From an uncultured Campylobacter sp. (GTDB lineage: Bacteria; Campylobacterota; Campylobacteria; Campylobacterales; Campylobacteraceae), in contig NZ_CAJPRT010000044.1 in assembly GCF_905373215.1 (NCBI RefSeq), forward strand, positions 1 through 5,167: DNA of 5,167 bases, written 5' to 3'. The notes under the pieces were generated by a model, which saw only the letters and a list, made by a program, of their open reading frames with translations, did no database searches and was not told the origin of the DNA. A program made the translations under genes and the position numbers. Shown piece by piece: positions 1 through 4,409 of the stretch. Within the stretch, counting starts at the first letter, position 1, and each line of letters opens with the position of its first letter.

Positions 1-144
1 GGCGGCGGAGCGCTTTTGGGACATCAAGTCGCAACGAGATTCGGGCTTTGGCACATAGGCGAGGCGGGCGCGATACTGGGCGCGCTAGGGCTTACAAGCT
101 ATCTCTATGCAAGCGTGAAATTCGCGGAGAAAAATAGCGCGTAG
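1..144 (+). CDS. 3' end of an unrecognised, probably membrane-anchored protein (partial)
   Basis: The first reading frame is open from the left edge to a TAG at 142-144, giving 47 residues of the C-terminus of a gene that begins outside the window. The fragment starts with a glycine-rich stretch (GGALLGH), has a short polar part, then an 18-20 residue weakly hydrophobic segment (around EAGAILGALGLTSYLYASV) and ends in a charged tail, KFAEKNSA. This pattern fits a last transmembrane helix with a short exposed end. I do not recognise the family and assign no function. Support for coding comes from its place at the edge, GC-rich codon choice (GCG, GGC, CTA/CTT) like that of ttdAB at the other end, and a candidate terminator about 45 bases downstream. 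It points away from the regulator gene and is probably unrelated to it. Confidence 0.6.
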   Translation, partial: GGGALLGHQVATRFGLWHIGEAGAILGALGLTSYLYASVKFAEKNSA

Positions 145-188
145 GCTAAATTCGCGAAAGAGCTTGGGCGAGATTAGCACGCTCTTTT

Positions 189-212
189 AGCCGGCGCTTT
201 AAAACGGCGGCT
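189..212 (+). terminator. Possible terminator hairpin of the left-edge gene
   Basis: AGCCGGCG at 189-196 pairs with CGGCGGCT at 205-212 (seven pairs and one G-G mismatch) around an 8-base AT-rich loop. Only a short T run (212-214) follows, so intrinsic termination would be weak. It lies 44 bases past the stop of the partial gene at the left edge, which is where a terminator is expected. Confidence 0.4.
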
Positions 213-216
213 TTGC

Positions 217-241
217 GGGATAAATTTTTAAAATTTATCCC
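217..241. repeat. Perfect 12-bp inverted repeat, single-base centre
   Basis: GGGATAAATTTT at 217-228 is mirrored exactly by AAAATTTATCCC at 230-241, with one T between. The symmetry is complete and has GGG/CCC clamps at the ends. No T tract follows on either strand, so it is not a standard intrinsic terminator. It could be a second, bidirectional transcription stop after the hairpin at 189-212, a protein-binding palindrome, or a dispersed intergenic repeat. Nothing nearby decides between these. Confidence 0.6.
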
Positions 242-283
242 TCGCGATTAGCTAGATTTTGCAGATAAAATTTAATCTCGCGC

Positions 284-412
284 CTAGTTACCGTTTATAG
301 TCTGCGCTATTTCTTACGGCGCCATATCCTTGCCGTTAAGCGTAATATCCGAAGTACTTAAATTTAGCGTCAGTATCGCTGTGATCGATAAAGCCTTAAA
401 ATTTTTTATCAA
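284..412 (-). pseudogene. Possible decayed 5' remnant of an exported aromatic amino acid lyase-like gene
   Basis: On the minus strand an AAAGGA site (414-419 area) precedes a frame that reads TTG-ATA-AAA-AAT and continues for 32 codons to a TAA at 314-316. The peptide has a lysine-bearing start (IKNFK), a hydrophobic run ALSITAILTLNLS like a signal peptide, then SDITLNGKDMAP. Past the TAA the same frame gives EIAQTINGN before a TAG at 284-286. Read through the stop, LNGKDMAP-x-EIAQTINGN fits the loose N-terminal pattern of the histidine/phenylalanine ammonia-lyase family (hydrophobic-x-L-x-G-x-x-M/L-T/A-P-x-x-I). The ATA sits at the ideal distance from the ribosome site, where an ATG would be expected; the TTG is too close. 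A lost start, two stops and no downstream body suggest a relic. Alternatives are a real 32-residue TTG-started peptide or chance. The family link is an inference from a short stretch. Confidence 0.35.
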
Positions 413-420
413 TTTTCCTT

Positions 421-429
421 TGATATAAT
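421..429 (+). promoter_or_regulatory. Extended -10-like box TGATATAAT, no gene behind it
   Basis: TGATATAAT at 421-429 matches the TGnTATAAT pattern on the plus strand. It would start transcription near 436 toward the 3' end of the regulator gene, but no open frame longer than about ten codons follows (an ATG at 494 gives 10 residues). It may drive a short or antisense RNA, or be a chance match in AT-rich DNA. Confidence 0.2.
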
Positions 430-569
430 TTATGTGATTTTAAAAAGCAATTTTAGAAGCTATTTGATCGGGAAATGTTTTGGTTGATGTAAAATGGACA
501 TAAATTTAATCTCGATAAGAATTTAACAAGTTTGCCGCAGCGCGGATTTCATACTTTGTAAAAAAATAC
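430..569. other. Intergenic stretch without recognisable gene
   Basis: AT-rich spacer downstream of the regulator gene. It contains a small CCGC-AGC-GCGG hairpin (535-545) with a 4-bp stem, and an A7 run (560-566) that reads as T7 on the minus strand right after the regulator's stop codon. The T run could help end the minus-strand transcript, but no convincing GC stem stands directly before it. No coding or RNA gene is supported. Confidence 0.4.
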
Positions 570-1229
570 TTAAAGGCTGTTTTTTATCGCATCTTCCAAA
601 ATATTTTTAGTCTTATTCGTATGCACGGTGTTGAGATGAATTAACTTTTTTAAGTCTTTTTTCTGATACGCTTCTATTATCGCCCTATGCTCCTCATTTG
701 AGGATTTTATATGAGGTTTTTTATAAAATAAAGACAGTGAAACATATGGGATTGCCGCCATTATAAGGGTTTCGACGATATTAAACGTCCTACTGCCGCT
801 TTCACTCTGCCAAAAGCACCGATGAAAATTGGCATTTAACAAAGCCCATTCGTTTAAATCCGTGCAAGTCTCGATCTGTTCTTGGATATTAATCGCTTTT
901 TGTAGATATTCGGTACTATATTTTTCAAACGCATCCGTTATAAGTTTACTTTCCAATAAAATTCTGAGTTCATAAATTTCTTTTGCTTCCTTATAGCAAA
1001 GCCCTTTTACAATTGCGCCTTTAAACGGATCGAAACTGATCAGTCCTTTTGCCGTCAGAATTTTTAACGCTTCTCTTACCGGCGTAGCGCTAACGTTAAA
1101 CCTCTTTGAAATTTCATTTTGTTTCAGCTTGGAACCGGATTTTATATTCCCGTTTAAAATATCTTGACTAAGGCTATGGACTATAAATTCTGTCGTGGTG
1201 ATGGGACGATCTGAATTGAGATGTATCAT
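570..1229 (-). CDS. GntR-family transcription regulator, FCD (FadR/VanR-like) subfamily
   Basis: A 219-residue DNA-binding regulator of usual size for this family. Residues about 13-76 form the GntR winged helix-turn-helix: ILNGNIKSGSKLKQNEIS, then the recognition-helix signature NVSATPVREALKIL and GLISFDPFKGAIV for the wing. Residues about 80-215 form the all-helical FCD ligand domain. Its usual metal or ligand residues are visible as N132 (often Asp), H136 in NANFH, H181 in NEEH and H203, with the typical 22-residue step between the last two. The start at 1229 is chosen because GGAG lies 5 bases upstream; a longer frame begins with TTG at 1277 and has no such site. The gene follows the asparaginase gene on the same strand after a 62-base gap that carries its own TATAAT, so it can be co-transcribed or expressed alone. 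It probably controls the asparaginase and transporter genes and itself; the effector, perhaps an amino or dicarboxylic acid, is unknown. Confidence 0.9.
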   Translation of the reverse strand: MIHLNSDRPITTTEFIVHSLSQDILNGNIKSGSKLKQNEISKRFNVSATPVREALKILTAKGLISFDPFKGAIVKGLCYKEAKEIYELRILLESKLITDAFEKYSTEYLQKAINIQEQIETCTDLNEWALLNANFHRCFWQSESGSRTFNIVETLIMAAIPYVSLSLFYKKPHIKSSNEEHRAIIEAYQKKDLKKLIHLNTVHTNKTKNILEDAIKNSL

Positions 1230-1234
1230 TTCTT

Positions 1235-1238
1235 CTCC
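1235..1238 (-). promoter_or_regulatory. Ribosome binding site deciding the regulator start
   Basis: GGAG on the minus strand followed by AAGAA and then ATG at 1229-1227. It supports the 219-residue form over the 16-residue longer frame that would use TTG at 1277. Confidence 0.75.
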
Positions 1239-1251
1239 ATTTTTTAGGAGT

Positions 1252-1257
1252 ATTATA
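1252..1257 (-). promoter_or_regulatory. Possible own promoter (-10) of the GntR gene
   Basis: TATAAT on the minus strand in a T-rich context (TTTTTGTATAATAC), with its 3' end 22 bases before the regulator's ATG, would give a leader of roughly 15 bases that includes the GGAG site. No -35 match is seen, which is normal for Campylobacter sigma-70 promoters. The box sits inside GTAT-T-ATAC (1250-1258), a short palindrome that could also be an autoregulatory operator. Confidence 0.5.
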
Positions 1258-1291
1258 CAAAAATAATATAAAAACAATCCAGATCGGCGCC

Positions 1292-2269
1292 TTAGAAATT
1301 TCCAAATTCTTTTCTTATCTGTTCCAAATTCATATTATTTGCCAGCAAAAGCATCAGTAAAAGTCTTGATTTAATCGGCGATAACCAGCCGGACATTATA
1401 CAACCGATACTTTGTAAATCCATCTCCGAGCCTTTATAACCGTATGTCTTAGTAGCACAAATCCCGCTACCGGTGCGAGAAGCGACGACGACTGGAATTT
1501 GAACATCTCTTAGTTTATCCACCATATCGTATGATACGTGTCCGGCACCTACGCCACTAATTATGATACCGCTATAATTAGCACGTAAGGCGAGCTCAAC
1601 CATTTCACCTTCACAACCTAAATAGCTTTGTATAATCTCTACTTTAGGAAATTTGACGTCAGGCAAAGGATAAATTTGACGCGATACGGCAGGAGTTATA
1701 TATTTTACTTCATTCTCTATCACAAGTCCCTGAATACCGGCATTTATCGATACAAAAGTTTGCAGAGAAAAGGTATTGCTCTTATGAACCCATAGTGCGC
1801 TATGAATTGTATCGTTTAGTACTACCAGCACACCCCGATCTCTACTTTGCGGACTAATAGCGGTTAACACGCTAGCATATATATTGCCGGCACCATCCGA
1901 GCTAATAGAATCGGCATTTCGCATAGCGCCGGTAATAACCAACGGAGCATGCTCATCCCAAACTAAATTTAAAAAGAATGCGCTTTCTTCCAGCGTATCG
2001 GTTCCTTGCGTAATGACTACGCCTACTGCTCCTTTAGCAATCTGCTCTTTCGCCCATTTATAAACTTCTACGAGATCTTGTATTTTTAAACTACCGCTAG
2101 GAAGAGCTAGCAAGGTTTTAGCCTCTAGTTGAACCATCTCCTTTAAGGCAGGTATCGCGCCTACTAACTGTTCTGCACTAAAGCTAGGTTTAACTCCGCC
2201 TTGTCCACCGTTCGCACTCATACAAATCGTACCGCCCAACGCACCAATTGCAATTTTTGGCTTTGACAT
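1292..2269 (-). CDS. Cytoplasmic L-asparaginase-family amidohydrolase
   Basis: A 325-residue member of the bacterial asparaginase/glutaminase family, which hydrolyses L-asparagine to L-aspartate and ammonia. The N-terminal motif LGGTI gives the nucleophile T14. ITQGTDTLEE gives T90-D91 of the second catalytic group, S60 is the likely substrate-binding serine, and K163 in VHKSN aligns with catalytic Lys162 of E. coli AnsB. GAMR, SSDGAGN and RGVLVVLND are further family blocks. Two differences from AnsB stand out: the usual HGTDT is QGTDT (Q88), and the flexible-loop tyrosine after the first threonine is replaced, probably by F30, in a GGVKPSFSAEQL loop. There is no signal peptide, so the protein should be cytoplasmic, unlike periplasmic AnsB. 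The start is fixed by AAGGAG 6 bases before ATG. The gene is first in a minus-strand unit with the GntR gene and divergent from a transporter, so it probably acts on what that transporter brings in. Family is certain; asparagine specificity is not. Confidence 0.9.
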   Translation of the reverse strand: MSKPKIAIGALGGTICMSANGGQGGVKPSFSAEQLVGAIPALKEMVQLEAKTLLALPSGSLKIQDLVEVYKWAKEQIAKGAVGVVITQGTDTLEESAFFLNLVWDEHAPLVITGAMRNADSISSDGAGNIYASVLTAISPQSRDRGVLVVLNDTIHSALWVHKSNTFSLQTFVSINAGIQGLVIENEVKYITPAVSRQIYPLPDVKFPKVEIIQSYLGCEGEMVELALRANYSGIIISGVGAGHVSYDMVDKLRDVQIPVVVASRTGSGICATKTYGYKGSEMDLQSIGCIMSGWLSPIKSRLLLMLLLANNMNLEQIRKEFGNF

Positions 2270-2275
2270 TTTTTG

Positions 2276-2281
2276 CTCCTT
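2276..2281 (-). promoter_or_regulatory. Ribosome binding site of the asparaginase-family gene
   Basis: AAGGAG on the minus strand, 6 bases before the ATG at 2269-2267. It is a near-ideal Shine-Dalgarno site and confirms the start codon. Confidence 0.8.
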
Positions 2282-2300
2282 CGCTTTTTTGGTTTGGGAA

Positions 2301-2309
2301 ATTATACCA
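2301..2309 (-). promoter_or_regulatory. Extended -10 promoter of the asparaginase-regulator unit
   Basis: TGGTATAAT on the minus strand (TATAAT at 2301-2306) matches TGnTATAAT. Transcription would start near 2294 and give a leader of about 25 bases carrying the AAGGAG site. A TTGAAA at 2322-2327 lies 15 bases upstream, short for a -35 spacing. It faces away from the matching plus-strand promoter at 2367-2375. Confidence 0.65.
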
Positions 2310-2310
2310 C

Positions 2311-2354
2311 ATTTTAAAATTTTTCAATATAAAATACTAAATATTATATATAAT
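2311..2354. promoter_or_regulatory. Candidate operator region between the divergent promoters
   Basis: Between the two -10 boxes lies almost pure A+T with two perfect palindromes, ATTTTAAAAT at 2311-2320 and ATTATATATAAT at 2343-2354. A GntR dimer bound here could control both directions at once. Palindromes arise easily in such AT-rich DNA, so these are only candidates, and no motif clearly shared with the region before the GntR gene was found beyond the -10 word itself. Confidence 0.25.
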
Positions 2355-2366
2355 TTTTTGAAAAAA

Positions 2367-2375
2367 TGTTATAAT
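2367..2375 (+). promoter_or_regulatory. Extended -10 promoter of the transporter gene
   Basis: TGTTATAAT on the plus strand (TATAAT at 2370-2375) is an exact TGnTATAAT match. The predicted start is near 2382, leaving about 25 bases of leader before ATG 2407, with AAGGAG inside. The box overlaps an upstream in-frame ATG at 2374, which therefore cannot be the start codon if this promoter is used. No -35 hexamer is visible. Confidence 0.65.
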
Positions 2376-2394
2376 GCTCAATAAAATTTTTAAA

Positions 2395-2400
2395 AAGGAG
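2395..2400 (+). promoter_or_regulatory. Ribosome binding site deciding the transporter start
   Basis: AAGGAG followed by TTGACA and ATG at 2407. It selects the 424-residue protein over an 11-residue longer frame from 2374 that has no such site. Confidence 0.85.
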
Positions 2401-2406
2401 TTGACA

Positions 2407-3681
2407 ATGTTAGTCGCGGCTCAATGCGTTATGATTTTTACGCTTATCTTAATGATAAGCGGTAAGACGCCGTTATATACTACGGCTATAGTCGGTTCGG
2501 CAATTAGCGCGCTAGTAGCAGGATTTCCGGTAACAGGGCCAAAAAATGTCGTATCTTTGGCCTCTCTTATTATCGGAGGTTTAAATCCGGTTATTGCCGA
2601 TATGACAGGAATTTTAATGTTTATCGGTGTTATGCAAGCAAGTGGTTTCATGGACGTAATTATTCGAAGTATTGTAAGACTAGGAAATAGGCTGGGCGGC
2701 GGCGTAGGTGTAGCGACTGCCGGCGGTATAGCGGCTGCAGTAATAGGTATGCTTACCGGTTTTACGCAACCGGCTATTACTGCGGTCATAACCGGTACGG
2801 CATCCGTGAAGCTTGGAGTAGATCCTAATAAATCCGCTGGTATTCACGGACATGCCGGTATTTTAGGCAACTACGGCGGTTTTACTCATCCTACGCAAGT
2901 AGCCGTCGTAGCGGTGTCAAATATCGGATTCGGACTAATTAACGTTATAGGTACGTTTGTCGGACTTTGTGTTTTTGCTTGTGCCTTTTTTAGATTAAAA
3001 AGAATGCGAAGCGGCACAACGCTTAGCAAAGAGGATATCGAGCGCATTTCAAAAGAATTTGAAGCAAAGGCTGACGAAGCTCCAGTTTGGAAAGCGTTTT
3101 TGCCTTTTATTGTGCTTTTCATCGGCTTTATTGCGGGATTTCCAGTCTTTGTAGTAGGTATTGCAAGTGCGATTATTACGATTTTACTTTCCGTTTTAAA
3201 TTTTCAAGAAGGCGAGAAAAATATGCTAGAAGGTGTCGGCAAGATAGCTACTCCACTTGTGGCTACGATAGGCTTTTTATTTATGAGCGGTGTTATAAAG
3301 CAAATTGGATTGGCTGATCTTATCGGTCAAATTTTTACTCCGATGCTAACTCATGCACCTATACAAAGTATGCTAATAGTATCGGCGTTAGCGGGTTTTG
3401 TAACCCAGAGTAATGCTGCGTCAGTAGCCATAACCATACCATTTTTGCAAGCCGCTCTTTCGCTAGGTACAGCGACGCCTTTATCGTTAGCCGTTATGGC
3501 TGCAGGCGGTAGCGCTATGATGCAATACTATCTCACGGGAGGTCCCGTCGCAGCGCTAGCAACCGTAATTCCGGTAATTCCGGGATCGGAATTAAAAGCG
3601 GCGAATAAATTCCAACGCCCAAATATGCTATTTGGACTATTGGTATTATTCATTTTGTCATTTATATTTTCGATATTTTAA
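2407..3681 (+). CDS. Multi-spanning membrane transporter, Dcu-like / ion transporter (IT) superfamily
   Basis: A 424-residue, very hydrophobic inner-membrane protein, close in length to E. coli DcuA (433). It has about ten or more membrane segments in two halves, separated by a charged central loop at residues 196-229 (RLKRMRSG to KADEAPVWK). Each half has a polar, glycine-rich break that looks like the substrate site of IT-superfamily carriers: TGFTQPAIT (117-125) with GIHGHAGILGNYGGFTHPTQ (145-164), and FVTQSNAASVAI (331-342) with GGSAMMQYYLTGGP (367-380). The spacing of the second half (QSNAAS, then TPLSLAVMAA, then an ANKF-RPN stretch and a final helix) resembles the C-terminus of DcuA. 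The gene is divergent from the asparaginase-family gene, as in known asparaginase-Dcu or aspartase-DcuA pairings. Import of asparagine, aspartate or another C4 acid is therefore a reasonable guess, perhaps as an exchanger. The family is moderately supported by recalled patterns; the substrate is unknown. A hairpin starts 9 bases after the stop. Confidence 0.75.
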   Translation: MLVAAQCVMIFTLILMISGKTPLYTTAIVGSAISALVAGFPVTGPKNVVSLASLIIGGLNPVIADMTGILMFIGVMQASGFMDVIIRSIVRLGNRLGGGVGVATAGGIAAAVIGMLTGFTQPAITAVITGTASVKLGVDPNKSAGIHGHAGILGNYGGFTHPTQVAVVAVSNIGFGLINVIGTFVGLCVFACAFFRLKRMRSGTTLSKEDIERISKEFEAKADEAPVWKAFLPFIVLFIGFIAGFPVFVVGIASAIITILLSVLNFQEGEKNMLEGVGKIATPLVATIGFLFMSGVIKQIGLADLIGQIFTPMLTHAPIQSMLIVSALAGFVTQSNAASVAITIPFLQAALSLGTATPLSLAVMAAGGSAMMQYYLTGGPVAALATVIPVIPGSELKAANKFQRPNMLFGLLVLFILSFIFSIF

Positions 3682-3690
3682 ATTCATATA

Positions 3691-3718
3691 AACCGTCGGC
3701 TAAATCTAGCCGACGGTT
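3691..3718 (+). terminator. Terminator hairpin after the transporter gene, possibly bidirectional
   Basis: AACCGTCGGCTA (3691-3702) pairs perfectly with TAGCCGACGGTT (3707-3718) around the loop AATC. This 12-bp stem has a GC-rich core and begins 9 bases after the transporter's TAA. Only two T's end the stem on the plus strand; on the minus strand it runs into TTTATATGAATT. Its position between converging genes suits a stop for both, although the ttdB stop codon is 70 bases away. Confidence 0.75.
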
Positions 3719-3788
3719 AAGCTTTGGCCTATTAAATCCAAATATTTTAAAAAAAATTGGCAGTGTAGTAAATTTATATTGTTTAATT

Positions 3789-4409
3789 TTACTTTATAAA
3801 CCCGACCTGCGGTAAAATTTCAGCTAGCGCCGCGTCCTTTTTCTCGTTAAATTTGACCTTGTTCTGCTCAAAAAGGTTATTTCCGTGCGCGTCAATCGAG
3901 ACGATGAGCGGGCCAAACTCCTTCACGCGGCACTTCCACAGCGTCTCGGGCATCCCAAGCTCCGTCCAGTCCGCGCTCTCGATCTCCTCGACCTGCGTCG
4001 CGGCGACCACCGCGCAGCCTGCCGGAAATACGCAGTGTATCGCGCCAAACTCCTTGCAGCCGCTCATCGTGCCCTCGCCCATGCCGCCTTTGCCCACTAT
4101 CAGACGCACGCCCGTTTTAGCGATAAACTCGCGCTCAAATTTCTCCATCCGCATGCTAGTCGTAGGCCCGACGGAGACCATCTCAAAGCCCTCTTTACCG
4201 CCATCGTCCGTTTTTCTGATGATCGGCCCCGCGTGCAGGATCGCGCCGCCTCTGATATCTAGCGGTAGCTTGCGACCCTCCTGCACGACGCGTCTGTGCG
4301 GCACGTCGCGGCAGGTGACGATGTGCCCCGTGAGATAGATCACGTCGCCAATCTTGATATCCGCCAGATCCTCGGCGCTGATCGGTGTGGTTAAAATTTT
4401 CTTACTCAT
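3789..4409 (-). CDS. ttdB: L(+)-tartrate dehydratase beta subunit (class I fumarase-type hydro-lyase, C-terminal part)
   Basis: A 206-residue protein that matches recalled E. coli TtdB (201 residues) nearly block for block: KKILTTPI at the start, GDVIYLTG, TCRDVPHRR (32-40), HAGPI, GPTTSMRMEKFEREFI (81-96), GKGGMGEG (106-113), FPAGCAVVAATQVEEIE (128-144), WTELGMPE, and KEFGPLIVSIDAHGNN near the end. With the alpha subunit it forms the iron-sulfur hydro-lyase that turns L-tartrate into oxaloacetate; close relatives hydrate fumarate to malate. The enzyme is cytoplasmic, and the cluster lies on the alpha subunit. The ATG overlaps the TGA of ttdA (ATGA), with AAGGAG 8 bases upstream inside ttdA, so translation is coupled. 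Codon choice is clearly GC-richer (GCG, CTC, ATC) than in the transporter and regulator genes. The TtdB-like reading is preferred over generic fumarase beta because of the unusually close match; the reaction in this organism is not proven. Confidence 0.9.
   Translation of the reverse strand: MSKKILTTPISAEDLADIKIGDVIYLTGHIVTCRDVPHRRVVQEGRKLPLDIRGGAILHAGPIIRKTDDGGKEGFEMVSVGPTTSMRMEKFEREFIAKTGVRLIVGKGGMGEGTMSGCKEFGAIHCVFPAGCAVVAATQVEEIESADWTELGMPETLWKCRVKEFGPLIVSIDAHGNNLFEQNKVKFNEKKDAALAEILPQVGFIK

Noticed and set aside
535..545. Small CCGC-AGC-GCGG hairpin as the terminator of the GntR gene
   Set aside because: The stem has only 4 pairs and is not followed by a T run on the minus strand.
1230..1277. 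A 16-residue N-terminal extension of the GntR protein starting with TTG at 1277
   Set aside because: The TTG has no ribosome site, the extension is hydrophobic and unlike the family start, and ATG 1229 has GGAG at 5 bases. The TATAAT at 1252-1257 also lies inside the extension.
2374..2406. An 11-residue N-terminal extension of the transporter from ATG 2374
   Set aside because: This ATG overlaps the extended -10 box, so it would lie upstream of the predicted transcript start. AAGGAG stands correctly before ATG 2407.
2421..3317. Open frames inside the transporter gene in other frames (2421-2789 and 2886-3122 minus, 3087-3317 plus)
   Set aside because: They are shadows of the transporter's coding sequence, with no ribosome sites and no plausible protein character.
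3720..3791. A terminator for ttdB on the minus strand using the T8 run near 3750
   Set aside because: The only stem before it, near 3769-3793, is A-T paired with a mismatch and overlaps the stop codon. The perfect hairpin at 3691-3718 is the better candidate.
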